Shown piece after piece: positions 26,329-36,100 of a stretch of 64,000 nt of DNA. The stretch is from Mansonella perstans (Eukaryota; Nematoda; Chromadorea; Rhabditida; Onchocercidae): assembly GCA_037074765.1 (NCBI GenBank), contig JBAMDO010000067.1, positions 124,001 to 188,000 on the forward strand, given 5' to 3'. Both the position numbers and the translations under genes were made by a program. The notes under the pieces are model-generated. The model saw only the letters and a list, made by a program, of their open reading frames with translations. It made no database searches and had not been told where the DNA came from. The first letter of the stretch is position 1. Each line of letters opens with the position of its first letter.

Positions 26329-28983
26329 TCACATATATATGCTTTTTTTCCCGTTGCATGATATTTTTTATTTGCTCCACAAAGACTGATGTTTCTTTTT
26401 TTCAACAGTATTAAATTTAATTTTGCATGATTTCTATAGATTTGCCAGCTACAGTATTCTTCCTTACATTAATCCATTGCTTATCCCTCTTTTTCTTCCT
26501 CTTTCTTGTTTGTGTTTCCAAATTTTCAGGCAAGATTTAATTAACAAAAAAGCGATAAGATTGGTTAATCCTGTTTAATTGAACATTTTTCGAGAAAATG
26601 AATACTTTCAAATTAACACATTCATCAGCACCTTTTGGAAGAGTTGAGGTTGGATATTGTTAAGGAATTGTTAGGTGTGAATAAATTAATTAACCATTAT
26701 AAAAGATATATGGGAGTAATTACCGCGAGGAAAAAATATCGGAAAATTGGGCAATCATAGCAATTTCTAATAGAACCTCATAAAACTTTATCTAATTTGT
26801 TTTCCCGTATCGCTACTTTTTTTTCGCTATTTGCTTATTTTATGAGAATTTTAAAGAATTTTAAAAGTATAGTTTGCATAGAAAGAGAAAGAAAGAGAGG
26901 GAAAATGTTGGGACAAAACCATTGATATAATAAATCAGCTGAGTGATGTCGAGAGTTTCTCGAAAAACAGTAAGCTGTACTACAATTAGCTGGTATGTGA
27001 TAAGTAAGATTGAATAGATACTTTCTAACAATCGAAAGAAATCAAACTTTTACTGAAAATATCGATTGGTAGATGTATCAAGAAGTGCAAATTCATTAAT
27101 TTTATTCTATCATTGAGCTTTTCCCTCTATTTTCCACTCTGCTTTATATTCACAAAAGATGACAACCTTTTTTTTCTTTCGATTTTTAAATTTGTGATGT
27201 TTATCTCTGATTTTCCTTTAATCTTTCCTTTCCCTGTTTCTTCACTTTCATTTCAATGCATTCCAAGAGCAATACCTATGCAGTTTACTTATGCTTTAAG
27301 TATCGCTCTTTCCTGTGTTTTCGTCTTTTTTGAGCAAAAGCTTTAAATATAAAATCTAAAACTTCAAAAGACCATGCTAACTTTCTATTATACATTGCGA
27401 TATTTGATCGAAATTCTATTGGAATGGATAAGTATTCTCATTAGTTTGAACAATTCATTGTTTGAGTTTCATTAGTTTCTACTCAATTAACAATTTTCCT
27501 TTTGCCCATGCATTTGTGTAAATACTCTCTCTGTGCTTCACGTTAACACTAAAGTCTTAGAGTAAAGCGGGAAGAATATAATCTAAGAAAGACCGGAAAC
27601 TAATATAATTGTAGTTTCAATTATCCACTTATTGACTATTTGAAGGAGAAATTGCAGGCTCGTCTGACACACGGGCATCCTGAATTGGATCCTTAGTCAT
27701 TCGATGCAACCTATTACTCCGAATTTTGTTAAAAATGGTAAAATTGAAATAAACATCCCATAAAAACAGATCATTATCATGCGCTCACGCACTCAGCGTT
27801 ACCATACGGCACTAATTCCAATCTTAGCTCATATTCAGCATCTAGCAAAGCAATCTAGCGTTTTCATAAAATTTTGGCCTGCTTGAAGTTCCATTTCTAT
27901 TAAAACGTGAATTAAAATATTTTCAGAATAAAAGCAAAATGCTGATGAACCATATCAGCGTATTTCGCTTTTGTTACGGAGTTACTTTATCACTGCGTGT
28001 CACACATTAACCGTTTTTCATGTTTTTGCGAAATCTTTTCATTTATACTGGAATAATTAATCTAGCATTTAGTTCTGTTTGAACAATTTCATTGATTTAG
28101 TGCTATAAATATGTAAAATTTTTAACAGTTAGAACAGTCCCTCTGTTCAATCTCCAATGTTTCGCTTTTTTTTCTTTCCTTTTCCTTTTTTTTTGTTGAC
28201 ATTTCTCCTTTCAATGTTTGTGTTGTTTTCCGTTGTAATTTTGAACAAAAGGAAAAAGAAAAGGCAAAAGAAGAAAGAAGGAAAGATTGAAAACTTTTAG
28301 ACGACAATTCAATAATGATGGCTGACAGTAGTTGTTACGACAAGTCGCGATACTGCGAAATTCTCAAAATCTTTCATTCGTAAGTTATTTCATGTTTCAT
28401 GCTAATAATGTGTGCAAAAATAACAATAACTAAATTGCAATGATAATTATAATTTAATCGGATCAGTTTATCAGCAAGTTCTCCGCTCTTATCATTAAGA
28501 AGGATTGCATTTGTCCAGAGCATTATTCTGGAGAGAGGAAGCAATTCATCGTTTAAATTAACCATGACAAGTAATTAGATAAATGAATTCCACTACTTTT
28601 CTCAGTACAATGCCCATTTAGATGGCTAACAAAACGAATTTTAAATACAGCAGCAATTTTTACTTTGAATAGACTTCAGGCAAAAAGTGCAATCTTTTCA
28701 AAGTAATTCTAGAATTTTTAAGTTTGAAGAGAGAGAAAAAGGCAAATTCTCGTTTTTACGGAAAGGAAGATTCGATGTGCAAATTTCAAACTTTATTTTT
28801 CCATTCTTCTAATAAGTAATTTCTGTGCAAAAATTGAATTTATTTTGAACATTCTGGTCATTCTCTTTAAAATTTCTTCATTTTTGCAGTTGTGACAATG
28901 AGGACATTCGAGAAAGATGCTGCTATACGTGCAGCTATTATAAGTATCAGGTGACAAACGACTTTCGAACGAGTGAACAGTGA
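1..28983 (+). CDS. madd-4: Punctin/MADD-4-like secreted TSR, Ig and PLAC protein (whole gene, 5' partial)
   Basis: Multi-exon gene for a secreted extracellular-matrix protein of the ADAMTSL/punctin family. No metalloprotease domain is seen. Domain order: end of a signal peptide; TSR; ADAMTS-type cysteine-rich segment ending in [11 protein letters not shown]; three TSRs; a 51-codon linker; four TSRs; one C2-type Ig domain; three TSRs; a PLAC domain. The run of TSRs, a late Ig domain and further TSRs matches C. elegans MADD-4, which is secreted by motor neurons and places acetylcholine and GABA receptors at neuromuscular junctions. Splice phases agree at every junction I assigned except across the 9612-17766 intron (phase 1 into phase 2). 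One exon may be missing there, or the locus may hold two transcription units. The true start codon lies left of the window. Family identity is confident; orthology rests on domain order and my memory of the family. Confidence 0.85.
404..514. repeat. GT-rich microsatellite
   Basis: Imperfect (TG)n with TTTG and TATG interruptions, in the first intron of the madd-4-like gene. Confidence 0.9.
658..701. repeat. GA-rich microsatellite
   Basis: Imperfect (AG)n/(GGGA)n purine tract in the same intron. The overlapping open frames are products of the repeat. Confidence 0.9.
3164..8687 (+). other. 5.5 kb intron of the madd-4-like gene
   Basis: AT-rich, with the GTATGT donor at 3164 and a TTTAG acceptor at 8685-8687. 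It contains one candidate nested small gene (6830-7425) and a near-perfect palindrome at 6601-6619. Otherwise I see no coding or RNA features. Long introns near the 5' end of neuronal genes often carry enhancers, but nothing here proves it. Confidence 0.6.
6830..7425 (+). CDS. Candidate nested secreted small protein, unknown family
   Basis: An ATG at 6830 starts a signal-peptide-like stretch ([15 protein letters not shown] then RPSITVSY). It runs to a textbook GTAAGT donor at 6901. A 74-base intron ends in TTTTTCAG, and the frame reopens at 6975 in the correct phase, running uninterrupted to TAG at 7423. A second optional intron (about 7098-7195, ending TTATAG) also preserves the frame and would remove a hydrophobic, low-complexity stretch. 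The cysteine-bearing part contains [20 protein letters not shown] do not recognise a family; insulin-like spacing was considered and does not fit. It lies on the same strand inside an intron of the host gene. It could be a real nested gene or chance. Confidence 0.25.
11095..11208. repeat. 57-bp tandem duplication
   Basis: Two diverged copies with a period of 57 bases, starting at GGAAGGAAACCAACAA (11095 and 11152). Because 57 is 19 codons, one frame stays open through both copies (EGNQQ...DDSLTVFA and EGNQQ...DKSLTDFA). It sits inside the large intron. I regard it as non-coding. Confidence 0.75.
12572..12656. repeat. 43-bp tandem duplication
   Basis: Two near-identical copies of GCGACAAGAAAGACAAGAAT plus flanking CTTGTGGTCAAT, starting at 12581 and 12624. 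Intronic. Confidence 0.8.
14543..14583. other. GC-richer imperfect hairpin
   Basis: Inner stem GACTA/TAGTC (14551-14555 and 14565-14569) around a 9-base loop, and outer stem CCGCC/GGCGG (14546-14550 and 14577-14581) extended by T-A and T-G pairs, with a 7-base one-sided bulge. It stands out from the AT-rich intron. Too short and bulged to call an RNA gene. Confidence 0.3.
16807..16909 (+). CDS. madd-4: Candidate alternative first exon with signal peptide
   Basis: An ATG at 16818 opens a typical signal peptide ([19 protein letters not shown] then [11 protein letters not shown]). It ends in phase 2 at a GTCATT site at 16910, which is exactly the phase needed to enter the exon at 17767. An in-frame TAG lies directly upstream of the ATG. 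A 3' splice-acceptor-like TCTCAG ends at 16806, 11 bases before the ATG, as expected if the mRNA is SL trans-spliced. The donor is non-consensus, and I cannot exclude chance. A fallback start for the block is an in-frame ATG at 17759, which gives no signal peptide. Confidence 0.45.
16818..28983 (+). CDS. madd-4: C-terminal exon block and candidate short isoform (MADD-4B-like, about 774 aa)
   Basis: Exons: 16818-16909 (candidate first exon), 17767-17919, 18477-18607, 18715-18876, 19203-19339, 19591-19647, 19872-20006, 20141-20303, 20585-20736, 21276-21351, 21528-21661, 21747-21845, 22085-22168, 22230-22298, 22386-22538, 22721-22862, 24782-24855, 25075-25213, 28301-28379 and 28890-28983. The sum is exactly 775 codons with the stop. 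Approximate residues: signal peptide 1-25; linker 31-81; TSRs from 83 ([13 protein letters not shown]), 166 ([13 protein letters not shown]), 222 ([14 protein letters not shown]) and 288 ([14 protein letters not shown]); Ig 380-464 (Cys in VKCPV, Trp in [14 protein letters not shown]); acidic linker 465-497; TSRs from 527 ([12 protein letters not shown]), 590 (SPWSECSSSRC) and 653 ([13 protein letters not shown]); PLAC 727-761. In C. elegans a short MADD-4B form arises from an internal promoter, and this architecture fits that arrangement. The first exon is the least certain part. Confidence 0.8.
19663..19705. repeat. Short tandem repeat of CATTGATTGACGTTTT
   Basis: Two copies with a 26-base period, directly after the 19591-19647 exon, in an intron. 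Confidence 0.8.
24897..24970. repeat. Imperfect repeat of AATTTGCAATTAATTTTTGG
   Basis: The motif occurs twice, separated by two copies of GGAAAAGGTCAA, in the intron before the last TSR exon. Confidence 0.7.
25075..25353 (+). CDS. madd-4: Last TSR exon, with an alternative read-through C-terminus
   Basis: The exon begins after TTACAG and completes the last TSR ([16 protein letters not shown], then C-containing RNCQ, IRACQ and PACPS). It can be spliced at 25213 (ACAG then GTGCTG, phase 1) into the PLAC exon at 28301. Alternatively it can read on for 46 codons to a TGA at 25351-25353. Other phase-1 GT sites exist at 25220, 25292 and 25330, so the exact donor is uncertain. The read-through extension ends [16 protein letters not shown]...RRKF and has sensible codon use. 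Two AATAAA signals lie about 155 bases after the TGA. An isoform lacking PLAC is therefore plausible. Confidence 0.65.
   Translation: MRLLRCVWHGTRKPAGRNCQSSSRPAAIRACQEASKLPACPSKLPTGAGAIDADDPNAITPKASLLKGLKNWRGWKLYHWVSDSSGNFRRKF
25505..25521 (+). terminator. Tandem AATAAA polyadenylation signals
   Basis: Two AATAAA hexamers (25505-25510 and 25516-25521) lie about 155 bases downstream of the alternative TGA at 25351-25353. They would support a short mRNA ending before the PLAC exons. The hexamer is common in AT-rich DNA, so this is suggestive only. Confidence 0.35.
26242..26325. repeat. Long CA dinucleotide microsatellite
   Basis: Nearly pure (CA)n of about 80 bases with one ATGC interruption, in the intron before the PLAC exons. 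It creates a spurious cysteine-valine frame on the - strand. Confidence 0.95.
28301..28983 (+). CDS. madd-4: PLAC-domain exons, true 3' end of the madd-4-like gene
   Basis: Two small exons, 28301-28379 and 28890-28983, joined in phase 2. The first follows TTTTAG and ends at a strong GTAAGT donor. The second follows TTTTTGCAG and ends at TGA 28981-28983. Together they encode [16 protein letters not shown] followed by [14 protein letters not shown], the six-cysteine C-D....C..L......C....IR..CC.TC pattern of the PLAC (protease and lacunin) domain. PLAC domains end ADAMTSL, papilin and lacunin-type proteins. Entry phase (1) matches the upstream exon donor at 25213. The gene therefore extends 3.6 kb beyond the first apparent stop. 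The last 16 residues ([16 protein letters not shown]) are a short polar tail. Confidence 0.8.
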
Positions 28984-31900
28984 CAGATGATTTATTGGAG
29001 CAACTGATAACTTCAGCAAATGAAGAGGGGTCCCTCTGAAATTTGAAGTTAATTCTTGAAAAAATTGTCAATTCTTCCATGAAGTTCATATTTTCACCAG
29101 TAATTTTTCTTCTTTTTACGGCGAAGTATTGGTGAAAGTAACTGGGACATTACTATGACAAAGTATATAATTTCCTCTATTTAAATCCTGAAATTCGCAT
29201 GTTTGAAATAAGTAAGAAATCTGAAAGCTCTTAATTCCATTTTCGAATGGCCGAAATGTAAGGTTGCATATCAAATTAGAATATTTTGATGCAAAATTCA
29301 ATTCCTAAAACTAAAGAATATCTATAAAATTGCAAGTACTTTCCATATTGTTGCCATTCAACAAAGAAAGTTGACAATTTGAATTTTTAGAAAGTTTTTC
29401 GATTTCTTCTTTGATAACATATTAACATTTCATTCCAGCGAATTTGTTCTTTCATTTTATGCTTTTTTGATTCTAATTTTCAATTTTCACTTTTTTTTGT
29501 CTAAAATCTTTTCATGGCCATTTAAAATAGCTGACGATTCATTCATTAAAGCTTTGCTATGTGACAGAACGTTTCGCTTCAATTGATTTTCATAAATAGT
29601 GATTGATTAATTATTTGCAACACTTTTAATTGGCAAAGTGATGGTGCGAAAGAAGCTAGAAACTGTTGAGTTCCATACAAAATACAGCAGTGCAGTTGGT
29701 TGAAATAATATTTGATTTCACAGACTTTCAATTTTGAAGTTGTACTTAAAGATTTCATTGAATCAACCATCTTTTTGTGCGTAACTGTGCTTCCTGATGA
29801 TAAATTGTTTGATGCACTGATTCATTGATAAAAGTAAAATTAAGATTAATGAAATAGCAACAGTTTCCTCTCTTTCCATTCTTTCATCTCGATTGCTTAT
29901 TTTCCTTCACACAGCATGAATCTTGTCATTTCAGAATGCAACTATAATTTCCAATTGTTTATTTCACTCTTTCAGTCTTTGCAAGCGGCAATATCAAAGC
30001 CCCATCACTTTTCACATTAAACTATGCTATGCAATTTGTATTTGATTAATTTGTAAATGCAACGTTAATCACTGCACAGGAATTATAAAATATAATAAGA
30101 TTTTAAGATATAGCATTTGTAAGTAAAATATCAATGATGAGTGAAACAGATGGGTTGGATGGAATGGCATAGAATAAATGAATGACTGACTGACTGCTTG
30201 ATTGGGTAACTGACAGGTCTTTGTCACCTCATTTCATTTGCTGTTTGCATAGTTGATGAATACAATAATTTTTCAACAATGATAAATGATTGAAAAAAAT
30301 TAAAAATAAATGACTCTTTAACTAATTAATGACAAATTTATTACTTAAGCCTTATGCTCATCGTCCATAAAGCAGAAATTTAGAACTTCTGATACTACTT
30401 GATATTGCATGTTGATTTGTGATGTTTTTCTTTTTCTGCGTTTAATTCATTTCTTCTATTTGCTATTTTTTGCAGTAAATTTTAATTATTATTCAATACT
30501 CATTAGTTTATTAATTTTGTGCCATACAAGAAATTAATTAAAATATTTACTGCTAAGATGAATTTCATTTTGTATTTTCGAAATTTTTTTCAAACATTAA
30601 TTCCTATTTTTCTGCGGTCGAAATGCATTGATATTCCGCCGATAAGTAGTTATGTCTGTAGAGGAAGATTTAAAATTATTGCTTCATTTTGATAAGCTGA
30701 GCACTAACTGTGAAGATTGAAATGCTGGCAATCATTTTACTGATAATTTCTAACTATAGCTAAAAAGAATGATAAATCAGTTATTCATAAATCACCCCAG
30801 CAAGTAACGAATGCTAATTGATTAACTAACATCAACGAACTAATCATTGCTATACCTTTTTTTCCTGCTATTATACCGGTTCATGCAAAGAAATGATTGA
30901 ATTTGACCGCAGGAATTTTATTTATTCGATTGAAATGCTTTCTTTTAGATTGAAAAGCATAAAGCTTAAAACTTTATTGAAATTTTTATTCAGATGAAAA
31001 TGAGAATTATTGAAGTGCAATTTCAGAAACAAAACGAAATGACACCGACACTTATCATAGCTGTCACATTAATATACAACAGGATTGATAATTCAATGCA
31101 GGAAATCGAAAATTTCAAATGCAATTGAAGTAGCGGAAATTAAAATGAATACTATTTGCAGTTTCATTACAATGAGCATACATTTTTGTACTACATATTC
31201 TGAATTATTTCTGAAAACATTATACCAAACATAATTGGAATATTTTAAACAAGACACTGCTAACATCTTCCTTGGCCCTTTCTGTTCAGGGGAATATTAT
31301 TTTCACGATTATATTTACCGAAGGAACTTTCCATTATCTGATTGAATAAATGTGCTAAATGTGAATTCAGCCTAATATGCTTTTTCCTTTTATTCATTTA
31401 TTAGTATCATAAGAAGTAAACAATAAAGGGAAGTTAAATTGAAATGAATAGCGGCAAACAGTCTGAAGTTACAAATCTGCTTGTAATCGTTGAGGCACTG
31501 AAAGCAACAAGATTTCAATCTAATTTTTTTACTGCAATATTCCATATTAAAAATAAATAATTCAAAAAAGTAGAAAAACGTGTTTGATATAGAATATGTA
31601 AAGAATATCGTTAAAAAATATTGACGTAACATTGAACAATTATTCGGTGCCAAAGTATTCCATACTACTTTTTTGTCTGAACTCATTTATTTTCTTAATA
31701 AATAGAAAAAGGTTATACTAATTCTTCTAAAAAATAATAAATGGTGAGCAGTAGTCGTCTACCGTATTCACACGAAGCATCTTAAGACTTACCCCTTGAT
31801 CGCCACGTATTCCCTCGATCCATTAAAGCTTAAACAGTGACATAACTGAGATTTAAATTGAAAGAAGGAAAAGAAAGAAAAGGAAAATCACTAAATAGCT

Positions 31901-33170
31901 ATTAAAAACTGAGAAAGCGGTAAAAAATTATTTGTTCTAAAATTAAAATTTTAATTCAAGTCTTCAATAAAGCATAATATGAACATTTTTCCTTCAGTGT
32001 TGCTATTACACATCCATCTTATTTAATTAATTATTAATTGAACAATTATTGTTGAACCAATAATTTTATTTTCAATTATTTCAATTATTATTATTATTTT
32101 ATTTCAATTATTAAACTGAAAATGAAAATGCAAAAAATTGCAGTAACTAAATAAAAAATTTTAAAGTTTTATTTTGAAATGCGATAACAATTCATTTAAA
32201 ATCAGTAAATAAATCAATGATATGTTCACAAAGTGACATACTTGTAAGCAATTTCTAATATCAATATTGTTCTGAGACTGAGTGCAAGAATGCATTCTAG
32301 CGTGCATGCATGTGCTTGCAGCTATGACATTCTCATGCTTTCTGTTCGATATTCTATGACGAAAAAAAGAAAAAAATTAAAAAATTCAAAAATAAACGCG
32401 AAACAAAAGTCACTGCCGACAAACTATTTGTACAAAAGAATCAAACAAAATTGTTGCTGACAAAAAATTGAAAATTTTCAAAATTTTACTTTAATTTTTC
32501 ATTACTATGACATGAAATTTTCAAAATATTCCCCACTCGATAAATAACTCATTTGTAGTATTGGTCACTTCCAACATCGCCACTCATCATTAGTCTTTAT
32601 TGATCATCACTTTCTACAAGTCTCAGTTCTTTCTGTCAATCGATCCGTTCATTTAAAATAAGAGAAAAACGAAAAGATTTACTGAAACAATGATTTGAGA
32701 GTGTTTGAGAAATAATAATTGCTGTCATTTCAAACAAACTATAAAAGGAAAACTAAAGGACCTCTTTTACCATATTTGATAACATTTGATGACGTCAGTG
32801 TGCAAGGAATTTCAAAGGACAATGCGGAATAAGTGGTTATTTCCAGTGTAAAAGCAAAAGCAGGAAATATTGCTCAGATTGAATAGCTGAACAGAAAGGC
32901 TGATTGTGTTCTCTAATCAATACTTAGTTATTAAAACTTTCCCTCTCATTTAAACTTACCTCATTAACTTAACAAAGTTCGTATTTCATTTAATTGTTGA
33001 CTCAAATTTATACAATTGAATTTTCATAGCATGAATTTTCTTTTCAAAAAAACTGACAAATTTTCTTTCTTTTGCATTAAAATAACACAATGACCGTTCC
33101 TATCCGAGATATCTCGCATTTAACTTAGGAAAATTATTTATCAAACAAATATATAAGCAAAAAATGAAAA
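28984..33170. other. Intergenic gap between the convergent madd-4-like and TPM genes
   Basis: Shared 3' flank of two convergent genes. Possible polyadenylation hexamers for the + gene are ATTAAA at 29545 and AATAAA at 30173 and 30305. A perfect TGACGTCA palindrome occurs near 32790. I see no further gene; the ORFs here look random and AT-driven. Confidence 0.5.
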
Positions 33171-36100
33171 TTAAGCATAATTGTTGACCGGATTGCTGCT
33201 CTGCCGAAGTGATGGATGAATCATCATTTGCATCAAGTTTACACCGCCTGTCGGCATTCTTTCCACATTGTCTGCAACATTTCTGTAAACTAAAAAAAAT
33301 TTTCCTGATCAAATAATAGTGGCTTTTGATCAAGCCGCGTAAGTTCCACGGAACATAGCTTCATGGAGAAGGACGAAGACGTCTATTTTACCTGTTAGTA
33401 CTTACTTTTATTTGATAATTATTTCCAGGAACAGAAAATTTAAGGAGGAAACTGCTGTCATTCGATTTAAATATATTCCGCAGACTTTTCTTTCGCTAAC
33501 TAAACACACTACTTTGCATTCTTATCAAATTTCAAATTAGCCAAAATTCAAAGTGAAATCTTTATCGAACTTTTCGCAGGGACATCCATGAAGTTGCTTG
33601 TTTTACTTTTTATATCAATGCTTTTGCTGCAAAGCCCGCTTCTTACAGCATGCAAAAGCATTTTGTATCCTTAATGAATTCGAAAAAATTTCGGCATTAG
33701 CATGTAAATTTAAAATTAATTCCGCAAACATTTCAATTTAGAAGTAATTCCGTGAAATTTCGCATTGCGCACTAAATGGGCATCCAGCTATATATGATGC
33801 AAAGAAATGAAGAAAGTTGAAAAGGCCTTCCGTTGCAACTGCTTGCGAACACGTGGCAGAAAGTGAGAAGGAAAGAGAATGATAATTCCTGAGAAAAATA
33901 ACAACAAAATTGTTAGTAATGGAATGGTTAAAGGGTTAATTGTAATTTGGAAAGATATGTATGATGAATTGCTTTCATTGAATGACAGAGAGTTAAATGA
34001 GTAAAAAAGGGGTAAGAGAGGAAATCAACTTCCTTTACAAATAATTTAAATTTAATTTAAGCAAATGAAATTAAATGAAAAAAGATAAAATACCATGAAG
34101 GAAAGAATTAGCATAATTTTAATTTTTTAAACGAAGAAAATTTCTTTCTTTTAGCTAAAATTTTCTTAAATTGGAAAAAAAAAATATTGTTAGTGAATTT
34201 AAGAAGAGGCGGCAGAGAAAGCTTCCGCAGAAACTGCTAACAATGCACCCATCTGTCTTTTCTCCCTCTTAAATTAATAATCAGAAATTAATAAAGTGCA
34301 AATTAAATAAGAAACATAGAAAATAGAAAGAGATTAATGAAAGTGAAAGAAAGTTTAACTGAATGATGGCAGGAAAGCAGAAATATTCAATTACAAAACG
34401 AAAAGAAAACGAAAGCAAACAACACCAAAATAAAAGGCTGAAAATAAATAGCTTTTCATTGCGAAATCGAAATCGAAAATCGAAATTCATGCTTCTATGC
34501 TAATTAACTAATAAAGCTGTCGCCATGCCGTGCTAATTAGTAGACATTTTCTCGTCTTTGGACGAATGATCAAAATCAACAACAATTTTAAGTTCTGTAT
34601 TAACTACATTGCAAGTAAGTAAATTTGACAAAAAAGAAAATTTAATTGCGACGTGGTAAAATGATTCTTTTCTATAATTCTCGTATTTTTCTAGTTAGAA
34701 TTTTGTTCTATTACATCACCCGGTCACTATTCTATATTGCATATCGCACAACCTAATAAGAATTAAAAACTTAATTAGAAATTAGAGTGAAATGAAGGAA
34801 ATCTCATGATTATTTAGCCTAAGGATTCCCTTTCACTTAACAAAATATGTTATTCATTAATCAGTACTGTTTGCCAAGCATTATTGCAGAGCTTATTTTT
34901 GTCAAGTCATACGTACCACCAACAAATCCAGCTTTCCACCTTCTTGTCGTATCGGTCGATTTACGTTGTGAACCACGTCGTACCGACTTTTGCATCCAAC
35001 ACAAACTAAAATTTCTGATTTTTCAAAGACATTGTCGAAAAACAGAAATTTTCAAATGCATTATGCACAATTGAAAAGAATATGTGCACAGGTCAATAAG
35101 TAAAGAAGAAAGTCATGTCATTCTTTGATATTATTATTACTGCTTGATTAATCATTTATTTTATAGTTATTTGTACGGATAAGTTAACAGGAAAAATCCC
35201 ATGTAGAGCCGAGCTGACTTACCAAAGATCAGCTTTGGTATCGTAATTTGTGGCAAGGATGCATTATTTACAGTAGTATTTTACTATTTAATATTTCATC
35301 AAGTATGATAAAAGAGAATTGTATTATTATTAACTGGGAAATTTTGGGTTAAAAAAAGAGTTATCTGTCATTCGTATGAAATTTAATACAAATGTTACTG
35401 TTTCAATATTCGAGCTTATTCATCGAATCTCATTATTTTTAAAGTACCGAGCTCAAGAAGCTAATTTTTATTTGCTAAACACTTATAGAGGTAAATAAGA
35501 CTGTAGCACATTTACCATCCTATATAACGTTCTTACCCGATTGTCATCAATAGACAAAGCAAAGCAGATATGACAAACACAATCACTGCCCAGTCCGGTA
35601 TATGACTTCTAGTTTGTGATATCCTTGAGAACGATTCTTGAGAAAGTGTTGCTTCGAATCGATCCAGCAAATTTTCTGCCACCTATTAATTGGACATCAA
35701 GATTTTCAAATTTAAACTTCTGTCAAAGTTCTGATTGAAATTTTGAAATATTTAAGACAAGTCAGTGTGAAATAATTACATAATAATTTCTGCTATAATT
35801 TTTTATTTTCAGCACTTATTTTTCTCTTGCTCCAATCTTTCACATTTAATTTTTGTTTTGCAAATGAAAAAAAAAAAAAAAATCTAAAATTCTTGAAGTA
35901 AATAAATATATAATGAATGAGAAGGCAAATATTGCTGATCTTTTTTACATAGATTACCAAATTTTGAAATTTCTATATTTCATTTTTTTTTAATTTCTAA
36001 TGTTGATGACGCCATGCAATTTAAAAAAGAAAAAAACACTTACTACTTTTAAAGAGTAGCCATTTTCAAAATTTTCATTTTCTGCTTCAACAATTTTTTG

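Larger units (their letters stand above)
25214..28300 (+). other. 3.1 kb intron before the PLAC exons (3' UTR in a short isoform)
   Basis: This interval contains the read-through tail and polyadenylation signals (25214-25521), a TG run at about 25643-25660 and the long CA microsatellite at 26242-26325. The rest is AT-rich sequence with no further exon that I can support. A pyrimidine-rich tract (28140-28200) is followed by purine-rich sequence just before the PLAC acceptor. Confidence 0.55.

Noticed and set aside
26193..26405. Cysteine/valine-rich - strand frame
   Set aside because: Translation of the CA microsatellite.
28793..29089. 98-codon frame on the - strand
   Set aside because: It is the antisense shadow of the second PLAC exon, which has splice sites and the expected cysteines on the + strand.
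31390..31686. 98-codon - strand frame
   Set aside because: AT-driven Phe/Tyr/Asn-rich translation with no recognisable domain.
31750..31830. Possible first exon on the - strand (MDRGNTWRSRG before GTAAGT)
   Set aside because: Good donor but only eleven codons and no downstream exon found. Too weak to report.
33810..33863. Short frame ending FRCNCLRTRGRK, superficially like a CXC chemokine motif
   Set aside because: Twelve residues, no credible acceptor joins it to the upstream signal peptide, and nematodes lack such chemokines.
34847..35074. 75-codon frame on the + strand
   Set aside because: It lies opposite exon 9 of the TPM gene, which is phase-consistent on the - strand.
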